A DNA stretch of 63,689 nucleotides from Perkinsus chesapeaki (Eukaryota > Perkinsozoa > Perkinsida > Perkinsidae), in NCBI GenBank assembly GCA_013115145.1, contig JAAPAO010000142.1, forward strand, positions 1 to 63,689, read 5' to 3'. The notes beneath the pieces are model-generated. The model had not been told where the DNA came from. It was given only the letters and a program-made list of their open reading frames with translations, and ran no database searches. Positions 33,863 to 44,184 of the stretch are shown here, piece after piece. Position numbers and translations under genes: made by a program. Each line of letters begins with the position of its first letter. Positions within the stretch are counted from its first letter, which is position 1.

Positions 33863-35003
33863 GTGCGACGCATTCTTAGAAACCGCAGCTTAAAAATGCA
33901 CGCAAAATTCATGTTTTTGTTAGGGAAGTATATTAAAGCAGATCATTCAGACCTAATCACATACACCATTGGAAAGCTTATCCTTTCTTCACTATATGAC
34001 ATGAGTTTTGTAGTCCGACGGGTACATGTTGGAGAGCACAACCGAACTTGATGGCTAACTGTATGCACGTGCAGGCAGCAGCGAGCCAACTATCTGGTAT
34101 CCCGTGGCTTATGCCATGCTTACTGCCAGTAAGTTACTGGATACGTCGTATACTATACGAATATATATTTCCGCCACTTTTCGAAATACTCTTCCTCCCA
34201 CAATGTAGTTTTATATAATGTCCGTTTCCGATATTCTCATCGGCACGATAATAACGACGTCGATGGCCACTCAGTATATCCCATTACGCGCACACTGGCT
34301 ATAGCGGAACACTCGCTCTATTCCCTCCTTGCAATTGAATACAACGTCAGCTCTGAAGTGCTGAGGCGTCTGTTGTCCCACAATCCTTACGCATTGCCGA
34401 TGAGGTGCGCTGGGATGAGTATGGTGATCGAGAGCAAAGATCGACTGAGCTGGACGCTAAAACACGGTTTATCGTCACGGCGTCGCGGCACGAAACTTCC
34501 TCGATACATCTTGCCGCAAGATTCTTGTGTAAATTCGGTACCTCCTACGGCCTCCACATTCCGAATACATTATAGTAACGAATAGTAACGAAGAAATTAA
34601 ACCCCAAAGTTCGGTGAGAAACCCTCCGCTGTACGGACTTGTTCTGAGGAACCACATCAACCCAGATTTACGTATAGCTCACCCGGACATGGTGAAATGG
34701 TACCATTATGTGACGATGCTTCTCCATGGAGCTGGTCATTTCAGACCTCTGTAGTTACACTATATCGTATTACTACTGCAGGTGCCTAGCACTAATAGGA
34801 GAGTTATGAGAGTCTGCATAACCGTAGGCTTCCAAATAAGCCTATGTAAGAACGCGTACGCAGGACCATCTCTAAGCTACGGAAACTGGGTGTACTTCAC
34901 GTACATTGGGGGAGCGTCACGAGCAACCTTGGAGCATGAGATTCGAGCTAGCAGCCATGCCTCTCGAGAATCGAAACCCTCCGGGAGACTGGTGTTCATG
35001 TAG
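33863..35003 (+). CDS. Unidentified multi-exon gene upstream of the membrane oxidoreductase
   Basis: No family recognised. Exon-like segments on the plus strand are: an optional first part (KADHSDLITYTIGKLILSSL), then GSSEPTIWYPVAYAMLTA, joined across a GTAAGT intron to ILYNVRFRYSHRHDNNDVDG and TLAIAEHSLYSLLAIEYNVS. Next come DEYGDREQRSTELDAKTRFI, HLAARFLCKFGTSYGLHIPN, INPDLRIAHPDMVKWYHYVT and a final exon VCITVGFQISLCKNAYAGPS ... SRESKPSGRLVFM with stop at 35003. The stop is 20 bp before the next start codon. The start and some junctions are not fixed. Hydrophobic segments are short and no catalytic motif is apparent. Confidence 0.45.
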
Positions 35004-35022
35004 CCTTATCCCAGCCTTAAAT

Positions 35023-36336
35023 ATGAACATCGTCCCTTCGACGTATATTTGTATTTTCATCGTTGTTTTAGCAGTGAACATCCTTGTCTTGGTTCTGGTG
35101 AGCAGTACGATCCATTTCAACGACTTTAACACGTCGGTGGCTGCAACCACTAACTTGCTTGTTGCCGTAGTCTGTCGAAACGAGCACTTCGTCAACTTCC
35201 TCTTCACAGTGTTCGTCAACAAGTCTACCACTCTTCCCTTGCCCATAAGGAGACGCTTTGCAAAGATCTACTCCTGCTATGGGGCCCTCCACAGCGGCTG
35301 CGCAACAGCGGCTCTGATGTGGTATGCCGCATTCACCTTCAAAGCTGTTGCACCCGTTATCAACCGGGGAATAGCTAGCAACCCCTTAGCCCTTATCTCG
35401 TGTACCAGCATGTCCCTACTGCTCGTCATAATACTTTTCGCGTTGCCGTGCGTGAGAGCCCTACACCACAATTTCTTCGAGTGTGTTCACCGCTACTGTG
35501 GGTGGACGGTTATGGCGCTGCTAGTCGTGGAGCTTATCCTCGATGCCTATGACGAAGACTCGAGTTCCCCGGGAGCTTTCTGGGAGAAATTCGTCACAGA
35601 TGCTCGAGTCTGGCAAGCAGCTCTTCTGGTGATGCTCATAATATACCCGTGGTTGTACTTGAGAAGGCGTCGCGTCAAGGCATATCGAGTGTCTCCTCAT
35701 GCCCTAGTTCTCAATTTCAACTATATGGATGTTCAATTTGGCCAGGCCATTCGCTTGTCCGACTCTCCCTTCCGCGAGACTCACCCCTTCGCGGTTATTC
35801 CTAATGCTCGCAGCTCCGTGAAGAAGCTTACCGATGACGAAGCAGAATTATGGCACATCGACCAAAAAGGTTTCTCTGTCATCATTTCCCGCGCTGGCGA
35901 TTGGACGAGTCGAATAATTGATAACCCCCCCAAAGAGATATGGACCCGTGGTGTACCGCAATACGGTGCTCTACGTGTTGCTACTCTCTTCAAGCCATGT
36001 ATTGTAATGGCCACTGGTTCTGGTATAGGTCCTTGTCTTGGCATTTTTGTACAAAAACCGGATCACCCGGTGAGAATCATTTGGTCGTGCCGATCGCCAT
36101 GTGAGACTTACAGCCCAACCCTCGTCAGCACTGTTCTGCGGGTTGACCCATCCGCTGTTATTCATGACACTGACGTATCTGGCCGACCTGACCTGGTTCA
36201 ATTGGCGACCACTCTATGGGAGACAGGTGATTTCGAAGCTGTAGTGTTTATATCGAGCAAGCCAACTACTCGCACCGTCATCTCCGGTCTCGAGGCTAAC
36301 GGCATTACCGCTTTCGGCGTGATATTCGATTCCTAG
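35023..36336 (+). CDS. Membrane oxidoreductase of the TmpA / adenylate-reductase C-terminal type
   Basis: Intronless, about 437 residues from MNIVPSTYICIFIV. Five or six membrane helices come first (STYICIFIVVLAVNILVLVL; ALHSGCATAALMWYAAFTFK; LALISCTSMSLLLVIILFAL; FECVHRYCGWTVMALLVVEL; VWQAALLVMLIIYPWLYL). A soluble ferredoxin-reductase-like part follows: an FAD-site-like stretch (SDSPFRETHPFAVIP), SVIISRAGDWTSRIIDNPP, the nucleotide-binding loop CIVMATGSGIGPCLGIF and terminal VVFISSKPTTRTVISGLEAN. This organisation matches the membrane reductases known in fungi as TmpA-like proteins or as C-terminal modules of NRPS-like adenylate-forming enzymes; here it stands alone. Heme-ligating His pairs of NOX/FRE enzymes are not obvious, so it may be a flavoprotein without b-type heme. 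A longer reading from 34906 is unlikely because it overlaps the preceding gene. Confidence 0.8.
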   Translation: MNIVPSTYICIFIVVLAVNILVLVLVSSTIHFNDFNTSVAATTNLLVAVVCRNEHFVNFLFTVFVNKSTTLPLPIRRRFAKIYSCYGALHSGCATAALMWYAAFTFKAVAPVINRGIASNPLALISCTSMSLLLVIILFALPCVRALHHNFFECVHRYCGWTVMALLVVELILDAYDEDSSSPGAFWEKFVTDARVWQAALLVMLIIYPWLYLRRRRVKAYRVSPHALVLNFNYMDVQFGQAIRLSDSPFRETHPFAVIPNARSSVKKLTDDEAELWHIDQKGFSVIISRAGDWTSRIIDNPPKEIWTRGVPQYGALRVATLFKPCIVMATGSGIGPCLGIFVQKPDHPVRIIWSCRSPCETYSPTLVSTVLRVDPSAVIHDTDVSGRPDLVQLATTLWETGDFEAVVFISSKPTTRTVISGLEANGITAFGVIFDS

Positions 36337-37050
36337 CCTCAATTTGTACTCTCCCTCTCTTGTTTTTTCATTGATCGTAAAATGGGCATCTTACAGCTGC
36401 AAGTTATTCTTGAGTCATTGGGTTATAAGGTGTTGTTGAGTTGTTGGAAAGATGAGGGAAAATCTATTTATAAAAATAAAAGATAGGAAATAGTAATGTA
36501 GCACGTATGACACTGTGTCACATAATACCACATGTGTGTTGATGTCACAGACAATATCTGTTCGGCCCGCCACTTCCCTTCATTATATACGAAACTTACG
36601 GGATGTTCAGTAAATCACTTCCGGAAAATGAAATTATGATTGGAATGAATTCTGGAATGTGTTTTGCCTGAGCTTACTGAACAGCAACCCGTTAGGTAGA
36701 GCCAGACCGTGTAACTAAATGCACAACCGTTCCCAGAGTTCATCACTTAATGATTAACCGCGCCGCATAAAACACATCAACCGTTTCATTTATCATATCG
36801 TACTGTGGTATGAGAACTGTAGTAACAATGTCTGTTGAAAATAGCATTACTACACGCAACGAACGGTGGTAAGTAACACTCAGGCGGTGAGGGCGGCGCT
36901 GTTTCAAGAGAGAACGAGCGAAAAGGCAACCAGAACCTGGTTGTGCATATCCCCTGTCGGGACCCTTTCATTTCGGGTGACTAGCGCGCGCCATTGTAAT
37001 CGATTTACGTCGCGATTCGGCGTTCCACTGTTATCGGTAGTGATTGATTG
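36337..37050. other. Intergenic region with a MITE-like insertion
   Basis: No coding exon seen. Contains the inverted-repeat element at 36596-36694 and the promoter and leader of RRP9. Confidence 0.6.
36596..36694. mobile_element. MITE-like element, 93 bp, with TTA target-site duplication
   Basis: Terminal inverted repeats CGGGATGTTCAGTAA (36599-36613) and TTACTGAACAGCAACCCG (36674-36691) match over TGTTCAGTAA and CGGG with a short gap. The direct repeat TTA flanks both ends (36596-36598 and 36692-36694), which is the 3-bp duplication typical of PIF/Harbinger-type transposons. The core has no coding capacity. Assignment to that superfamily is by TSD and TIR pattern only. Confidence 0.6.
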
Positions 37051-39503
37051 ATGGCCATTCAGCGAAATAAACGGAGGCGTCCGCAGCCGCCTACACCGTC
37101 TCCTGATGAAACAGGTGATCCCGTCCGAACTTTGGGATCCAATGCAATGATCAGGCTCTATCTCTTCCGATGATGAGGAGAACTTGCCCGCCCCTCCCAC
37201 CGATGACGAAGAGGACGATTTCTTCGCCCAGGAAACACCAGACGAGAAGCGTGTTCGACTGGCCAAAGCGTAGGGGACTTTTTGGATTAGCGAGTGACAT
37301 GGCCTAAGGTACCTGGCTGAGCTGGACGCAACACGAGGCAAGCCTGAAGAGGAAGCTGAATCGACGGCATCGGCGGACGAAGGTGACGACATCGACCGTA
37401 TGTTGAACGAAGAGCTGGTACTATATTGGGGGGACTTAGCGGAGGGAGCGGTATGGCTGTGTTAGAAAGTGAAATCTAAACGGCAAAGGTATAAGATAGC
37501 GGAGTCATTGCAAGTTAAAGAGGACAGCATAACATTCGCAAAAGGCCACAAGTGCTCCCCGACCTGTGTGGCAATGAACGCCGCTGAGGACCGGGCCTAC
37601 TCGGGTAGTAGCTCGTGAAGGTTAAATGCCGCCGCCCCATAGTCCTATTAGGTGGCATGGACTGTGCTATTATACAGTGGGACCTGGCCACTATGAAGAA
37701 GATAACAGTGTTCCCGGGCAATAGGAATGACTTCAAGTGTGGCGGACACTTTCAGAAGGGTAATCGACTCTGCCGTATTCCATCAAACTCGTCGACGTTG
37801 TTGTAGTTACCTCCGTCTGCACCGGAGACGCTGCCGGTCACCCGGAGCTGCTGTGCTCTGTTGGCGACGATAAGACTCTACTGCTTTGGGACATCAGATC
37901 ACCCAGTAAAGGAGCTGTAGTGATTACTGTTAATAGGCAAGGTGGTATGGATTGGTGATAGGTTCAACGTCTACTTGGTCATCAAAGCGGCATAGCATCG
38001 GTAGTGTGTGCTGAAGTGTCGGAGCAGGCTGGCGGGATGGGTGGTGCGCAGATGAGTTACTCTGGAGGGAAGGTACTATATGAAGGGCTGATGCACTTGC
38101 TGGATCGGACTGGGAGCAATTGGTCGACGTGGGCGAACGAATGCCACATAGCCGTTGTCAAACGCCAGTGGTCGAGCATTGTGGAACAGTCCCGCCATGG
38201 TAGATATTCACTCTTGGCGCGAAAGACAAGGCACTGAAGGTGTGGCATCTGGACTCGGTTTTCTCTGGACGATATGTCGACAGTCAATACGGTCATACTA
38301 ACAGCGGTACCTGTATGGATATCCTCCAAGGAGATAGGTGTGGAGCATGCTTGAAGCTAAGATATCATTACTTCTGGCGTAGGCCTGTCACCGGTGGAGC
38401 TGATGGGACTGTTCGTTACTGGAAGGTGGCCAACGATACCCATATGTTATTCAACGTCCATAAAAAGGAAGGTAGAAGTCGTGGGTTCAATCCGCGGTGG
38501 AGGCGTTTTTATACCTTGCAAATTCGTGAGGGCTCTCTGCCACTGTCCTTCTTGTTCAGGCTACGGTTCCGTTGATGCAGTATCGCTGCTTGACCCGGAG
38601 CATATCCTAGCAGGCGGCCAAGATGGAGAGCTGACTCTTTGGGCTACTAACAGTCGAAGACCTGTTGCTCGGGTAGAGGGTGCCCACAGTACCAGTAGAG
38701 CTAGAGAAGGTACCGGAGGAGGAGGCATGGATGTGTGGGTGGTTACTCTGCAATAGCAGGTGATAATAATGAGGATGATAGCGATGACGACGATGATGAG
38801 GACTTTGATTTCACGAAGGCAGCAGTAGCTCAGCCAACCGCTGATGGCAAAGCCGCTGCTGATCGTACAGTAGCGGCCCCTTGGGTGTCTTCACTGGCAT
38901 CTATCAGATGCAGTGATGTTGCCTTCTCTGGATCTGATGATGGGGTTATCAACGTCTGGAGTAATAACGTGGCGGGTTGGTAGTGTCGAGCGGCTGGTTG
39001 TTTCTTGTAAAGGGAGGGTATTGGCTGCTGATGGCTGTATTGGAATGCCTAGCCGAAGGATTCTCTAAATTTCGTGAACTTTGCAAAGAACTGCGTTCTA
39101 AAGACTTGTGTGGTTTGTTTTAAGGAGTATTGATGAAAATGATGCGTATTGGTTTCATACGGTATGAGCACGGTATGAGGATAGTAGTGGAGAGTATATT
39201 CCACGTACTAGTGTATAGTATCTTGGTCTCAGGAACCAGTGCTGCAGCGAAGGGTAAGATGAATCTAGATCTCGATAGGAGTATCAAGTTGCCTATCAAG
39301 GGTGGTTGGATCAATCAGCTTGCCGTCGGCAGCACTGGGCGGGTAAGCCCTTGGCGTTTGTACCTGACAAGGCATCTTGTGTTCAGGTTATGGTGGCAGC
39401 TATCGGTCGTAACCACCGTCTTGGCCGATGGGATACCAAGCCTGGTAGAGATGGCCTCGCCATTGTAAGGTTGGACCACAGCGGCCCGAGTCATACCATA
39501 TAG
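37051..39503 (+). CDS. RRP9: RRP9 / U3-55K, WD-repeat protein of the U3 snoRNP
   Basis: RRP9 binds the B/C motif of U3 snoRNA and is needed for early cleavages of pre-rRNA in the nucleolus. Starts MAIQRNKRRRPQPPTP with a basic, then acidic N-terminus (SSDDEENLPAPPTDDEEDD). The family signature ETPDEKRVRLAKA joins across an intron to YLAELDA. WD repeats follow in the family order: DCAIIQWDLATMKKITVFPG, ELLCSVGDDKTLLLWDIRSP, FTLGAKDKALKVWHLDS, PVTGGADGTVRYWKVANDTH, GSVDAVSLLDPEHILAGGQD, FSGSDDGVINVWS, and the closing IKLPIKGGWINQLAVGS and VAAIGRNHRLGRWDTKPGRD, ending at 39503. Many introns of 40-80 nt interrupt the repeats. One intron near 38470-38560 has a GGGTTCAATCC box-B-like word. The low-complexity acidic insert near 38760-38810 (DDDDDEDFDF) is unusual within the propeller. 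Confidence 0.93.
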
Positions 39504-39678
39504 TGGCGCGCGGTCAGCTGCCGACCCTCATCAACGTACTGTTCCTTTTCACGTCCTACTCGACATTTACCACTAACGTATCGGCGGCTGGAGTCGCTCG
39601 GTTGCTTCCATAGTGGCTTTTGCCAGACCGTTGCGCTATGCCATGGGGCATCCTATAGTAGTTACTGTTTATCAATTT

Positions 39679-41858
39679 ATGGACTCTTCAATACCAACAG
39701 GGCCTCCGCCAGGCCTGGTGCCGCCACCACAGCAAGAGGCACCGAAGGAAGAGGCAGGGGAGAGCAAGAAGGAGAACAAGAAGCCTCGAGTGTGTCGGGA
39801 CTGGCGACGGACAGGCAAATGCCGCTTCGGCGACAAGTGCAAATTTGCCCATGTTAACGCGCCCGAGAAAAAAACGGAGAAGTCGGAGCCGGTGGAAGAA
39901 GAGCGACCGGCGAGGAAGGAGAAAAAGAGGCCGATTTGCCGGTACTATGCTGCTGGAAAGACTTGCAAATTCGGGGATAAGTGTCGATATCGGCATGAAT
40001 GCGTTGAGGAAGCGCAAGATAAGGCAAGTGAGCAAGTGAAGCCTATGCCGACTAGACTGGATGTGTCGGATAAGGAGCATGTAGTGAAGCTCGTGTCCGA
40101 TGGCTGGACTGTTGAAGAGGAGTTTATGAAGCTGGAAAGGATGTATAGGAATTCGGGCTACAAGAAGTCCGAGGGGGACGGTTTTGTCCGGGTGGATCTG
40201 GTGATGCAATGCACTGACCCGGACTTTAATAAAATGCTATATACTCCAGAAGGCATTCCGATGGCTGTGCTGCTTCCTCCAGCCTACACTGGTAGTGGGG
40301 AATACACGGAGGAGCTGAAGCTCATTGTGACAAAGATCAGCCCGAAAATGCCGAAGGCGGTGCGGATACTTCTGCCGGAGATTTTCGATAACTACTGTAA
40401 AGCTGTTGAGGCGCCGGTGAGCGTGTTCCGAGGCCTGCAGGGTGTAGAGAAATATATACCAAAGGTGTTCGAGGCTGCTGAAAAGAAGAAGGAAATTGGG
40501 GCGCTGACGAACGTACAGTGGGTGGAGTCCGAGAAGGAGAGGCTTGTCAAGGCTCTGGAGAAGTACTTCGAAGTTGATGTGGAAGATGGCAAATGGGAGA
40601 AGATATCAGATTATGTTGTCAGTCGAAGCGTGGAGGAATGCAAGGCTAAGTTTATAGCAATACGGCAGAGTTTAATCAAGGAGCAACAGCAGTATGAACA
40701 AGAGGAGGAGGAGGAGATATCTGACAGCGATGAGGAATCTTATTACAGTGATGATGAAGAAGAGGATGAGGAGTTGACGGATGATAATGCAGGGCAGGGC
40801 TGTGGGGGGCCGGATAATAGCTCTGAGGAGGCGGGTACGGAAAGCGATACCGACGAGCCTGGAGCGTTCACGGTTGATGATGTTAAACGGATAGGAGTGG
40901 TGGTAAAGCAGCCTCTGACGTCGATGACTGGCGTGTCGTTGGCCACCTGTGAATCTTGCGAAATTATTATTGCATGTAACCGATGCAGGAAGATGCGACC
41001 AATGGTGGTGGAGTTTGGGGAGGGTTCGGAACAGAGGGTCGTGAAGACAAGTGGAAGATGTCACACCTGCAGCCTTAGCAACACCATTTTCTCCGTACGC
41101 GAGCCGATGTTCCCGGGCAGCGACTTCACACTTTTCCGAGCAATTACGGAGTCGTGTACGATACTGCAAGTTGTGGAATGCACGCTTGAGATAAGATGCG
41201 AGGAATGCGATAAAGCAATACAGGCTCGGCATCTTAGAGCCGGCTACCGGAAGCAGGACAATTGTCAGGACTGCCACGCCAAGATGAACTTGGGCGTAGG
41301 ACAGCCCTCTGTGCCCAAGCCGGAGCATTTTATAGTTGCACCGGTAGTGAAGAAGACTCAGAAAAAGAAGCTGACTGACGATCCCAGGATAATTCCGGGT
41401 GAGTTGCGGTGTTGTGTTTTTGTGGTTCACTTTTCGTGGTCAGGAAAGCCTCTGCCCAAGAATGGTACTTGCAAGCATTACCGACATTCCTACCGATGGC
41501 TGCGGTTCCCGTGCTGTGGAATGGCCTATCCCTGCGATCAGTGTCATGACGCTGCATGGCCTGACCATCATGCCGTTTGGGCCAAGAGGATGATCTGCGG
41601 ATGGTGTGCAACAGAGCAGAACTTCGGGCCGGGCCCATGCCGGAAATGCGGCAAGCCGCTGAATAAAATCAGGACCAGGTAGGGGTTGGTAGGCGTTGGT
41701 GAAGGAGGTCCTTTGGCAGTCATTGGGAAGGCGGTGAAGGATGCCGTAACACCAGCGCTATGAGCAAGAATGATAAAAAGAAGTACGCTGGGAAGAACAA
41801 GACAATCAGTAGGAAGGCTGCAGCGGCTATCATGGCCGGCGGGAAAAAGAAGAAGTGA
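39679..41858 (+). CDS. CCCH + CHY zinc-finger protein
   Basis: Two CCCH fingers with perfect Cx8Cx5Cx3H spacing stand near the N-terminus: CRDWRRTGKCRFGDKCKFAH and CRYYAAGKTCKFGDKCRYRH, the class that binds RNA. A helical middle, a long acidic tract (EEEEEISDSDEESYYSDDEE) and several Cys pairs (CESCEIIIACNRCRKM; CEECDKAIQARHLR) follow. The C-terminus is a CHY-type finger (GKPLPKNGTCKHYRHSYRWL, FPCCGMAYPCDQCHD, ICGWCATEQ). A 45-nt GTGAGT...GGTCAG intron at 41399-41443 is read through in frame if not removed, but removing it gives the conserved PGKPLPKNGTC. A last exon (41768-41858) adds a basic tail, SKNDKKKYAGKNKTISRKAA. The start MDSSIPTGPPPG is preferred over an upstream ATG at 39613. Likely RNA-linked regulation; exact role unknown. 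Confidence 0.85.
41399..41443 (+). other. In-frame 45-nt intron of the CHY zinc-finger gene
   Basis: GTGAGT donor and GGTCAG acceptor. The length is a multiple of three and has no stop, so retention would insert 15 residues between IPG and KPLPKN rather than truncate the protein. Homology of the joined sequence to CHY proteins argues it is normally spliced. Confidence 0.7.
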
Positions 41859-42550
41859 TGGCAGCGCAGTGTTTTCAAGTGTTATGGTATTGACCAGTTT
41901 CTCCATCTCAATGCTTTGATTTCCATGAGTGAAACATTCGGGGTATACCAGAACCGGTTGTCAATCTCTTCGCCTACCTGTCCAGTGCAAGTACGATACC
42001 GTGGTGAACATTGCTAAGCAGCAGTCTACATGCTGCACATGTCACCAACCTCTGCCATGAATCTTGAAGAAAGTCTATGCCACACAAACGCTGGTGAAAA
42101 CATTGCAATCTACCATGGGTATCCCTCGGGTGAAGTAGTTGGTCGAATAAGGACTTCTTTCGGAACACTGTGTAGAACTGAGAAAAGCTATCCATGCCAA
42201 AGGCGTGGTGTGGGTGCACACTGTATGGTATGCAGTATGAACTAAAATGAACCAAACCCCGGAAAAGGGGACGTGAATCGTCGATGCGGCGAATGGAGCT
42301 AGTATCACTGGAGATAAAGAAGGCCCCTCCTGGGAGAATCTTGACATGTGCGATGATCAAGTAAAAAGAACTCAACACGATCCGCACGCATGTAGCTGAC
42401 GCCAGCCGGCGGATTACTAAGATGGGGCATAGTGAGGACACTGATCAATGTTCAAAAGCTTTAATGACGTTAGCGACAAGATAGAGAGTATGAAGGAAAG
42501 CATGAGCGTTGCACATGAGAGGAATATAATAGCAAAAGGCATATAGCTCA
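41859..42550. other. Unassigned region between CHY gene and secreted-family gene 1
   Basis: Contains a 155-codon minus-strand open frame (41974-42441) without recognisable domains, signal peptide or intron signals. I do not call it a gene. Confidence 0.4.
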
Positions 42551-43288
42551 TCACAAGGGAATCTGTAATTCTCTACTGAATAGTTCGTGCTCTGCTTCCT
42601 TATCGAATAATGGATGGTACCATCCACGGAACTTGGCCGAGGCTACAATCTCCCAGTTGAAGATAGAGTTATTTTGGGTATTCAGGGAGAGGTCGAGCCC
42701 AACCGCCAGTCCCAGGTTGTTGTCGTCACCAGTAGACTTTTCAAGAGATACGACAAAGCCAAGGTCATAATCTGGACCGAAATGAGCATCAATGGCATCA
42801 GATATGCTAACACCGACGCCTTCACCAAATATGATAGCTACCCCCGAGACACCAACTCCAAAACTAGCATGCCAATAACCAGTCTCGGTGTTTAGTTTAC
42901 CGATACCCTCAGGCAATGCCTCAAAGCAAAGCCCAACTGTTCCTTCCAATACATCGTCGAAGCCTTCTTTGACGATGTTAGCGCAACCACCCCCGGTGAG
43001 GTTGAGACCAGTTGGGGTCGAGCCGTCGAATGATGCTTGGAAGTTCACATGGGTGGACTTAGAGGTGTCTTCGGTGTCGAAGAGGTAGACCGACAGATCA
43101 AGATGAAGGCCTTCTGTGGCGTCCAAGCCACCGGTAACACAGAAGATTTCATCATCGGGCTTATGCTCGGGTGTGCAGTCCTTAGGGTAAATACTGGCGC
43201 TTAAGCGGTTGGGGGCGAGTCGCCTGGAAGGTTCACGAGCGGCAATGGCAAAGCATGCCACGGGTAGGGTTAGAATAACGGTCTTCAT
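42551..43288 (-). CDS. Secreted four-cysteine protein, family member 1
   Basis: Intronless, 245 residues, starting MKTVILTLPVACFAIAAREP, a signal peptide likely cleaved before or near AREPSRR. It shares with two neighbours the pattern C-x11-C (CTPEHKPDDEIFC), a Gly-rich GGGCANIVKEGFDDVLEGTV with the third Cys, the fourth Cys in GLCFEALPEGIG, the segment NTETGYWHASFGVGVSGVAI, and an ending FNWEIVASAKFRGWYHPLFD and ELQIPL. No known domain is recognised. Four conserved cysteines in the mature chain imply two disulfides. Alternating hydrophobic and polar residues across the middle suggest a beta-rich fold. The start at 43288 is preferred over a longer frame because it gives the signal peptide common to all members. 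The region coding for the C-terminal half is nearly identical to member 2. Confidence 0.85.
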   Translation of the reverse strand: MKTVILTLPVACFAIAAREPSRRLAPNRLSASIYPKDCTPEHKPDDEIFCVTGGLDATEGLHLDLSVYLFDTEDTSKSTHVNFQASFDGSTPTGLNLTGGGCANIVKEGFDDVLEGTVGLCFEALPEGIGKLNTETGYWHASFGVGVSGVAIIFGEGVGVSISDAIDAHFGPDYDLGFVVSLEKSTGDDNNLGLAVGLDLSLNTQNNSIFNWEIVASAKFRGWYHPLFDKEAEHELFSRELQIPL

Positions 43289-44184
43289 GATGACACAACG
43301 CGTGATGATGAAAGATATACCTGCTCTGTTGGTCCCTGACCATTGTTCATGCGTGCAGCTGTAGCTAAGTGCATAAGCCATATAAACGGGATATCTTCGT
43401 TTCGATCGCGTACTACGTATGAAAATAGCAGCTACGCATGTATGACTCAGGCCTACCGTTCATCAGTCGAGCTAGTAGCGAGAACGCCGTCTCCCTGCTA
43501 TGCTCGGAGCAAGCGTATCTTAGATGGAGCCGCTCTATACCGAAACTTGTCGACGAACAATTGGCTTTCCATAGGTGTCTGTCAACTACATCAATTAACT
43601 GACCCATCGTCGTCGTATAAGTTGGACCATTGTGTAACCCTGGGCACACACTGTTATATTGCAACTCAGGCGGCCGTTCAGAACGGCCCGTTCTGTTTAG
43701 CCCACGAAATACATTGTCGCGTATGAGGTGCTAATCCACAGCTAACTCCACGAACCTAAATTCACCTAGTGGATATCACGAACCATACTTGTATGATTCA
43801 CTTTTGACGAGATGACGTTGCCACGAGAGACCCGAGCACACTTTGAACGGTAGGGCTGAGGGGTATGAGGCTCGCCAAGTGTAGGTGTGTTGCGCAGGAA
43901 TCTAGGAACTCCAGAGGACTTCAGCGTCAAGAACGAAAAACAGTATATCTGGTACGTCAGGGTTCGCCGACTATAACGTCTGGAGAAAACTCTCTCTGAG
44001 TCGGCTTTCCTTCCCTATATTTCGCGCGCATAGTTATGAGAGATAGATCCAGGCAAACCCTTCGATGAACATTTAGACTCAATGTTCATCAAAGGGTTGC
44101 CTGGATGATACTCAATGATTGAGTCTCTCGATCGAGATGAACTGTTGGATCGGCTCTCCCAACGAAATGAAGCCGTTGGTGGGA
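43289..44184. other. Gene-poor spacer with palindromes and a long hairpin
   Basis: Overlapping palindromes lie at 43672-43695: GGCCGTT-CAG-AACGGCC and CAGAACGG-C-CCGTTCTG. A long imperfect hairpin lies at 44047-44106 and ACTCAAT-G-ATTGAGT at 44110-44124. No convincing exon is present. Confidence 0.6.
44047..44106. repeat. 26-27-bp inverted repeat with 7-nt loop
   Basis: The left arm runs from ATCCAGGCAA to GATGAACATT (44047-44073). The right arm runs from AATGTTCATC to TTGCCTGGAT (44081-44106). The arms are complementary except for one extra base and one G/T mismatch. The loop is TAGACTC. The whole unit would form a strong stem in DNA or RNA and resembles a small foldback or non-autonomous element; no target-site duplication is evident. 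Confidence 0.9.

Noticed and set aside
34906-35022. Longer start for the membrane reductase
   Set aside because: The extension overlaps the coding end of the upstream gene, lacks conserved sequence, and the in-frame Met at 35023 begins right at the first membrane helix.
38480-38510. T-arm/box-B-like GTGGGTTCAATCCGCG on the plus strand
   Set aside because: No box A or acceptor stem at tRNA spacing; it is inside an intron of RRP9 and probably chance, though it resembles the box B at 6988-6997.
40672-41430. 252-codon minus-strand open frame
   Set aside because: Fully antisense to the CCCH/CHY zinc-finger gene, with Leu-rich low-complexity sequence mirroring the acidic GA-rich tract; no domains.
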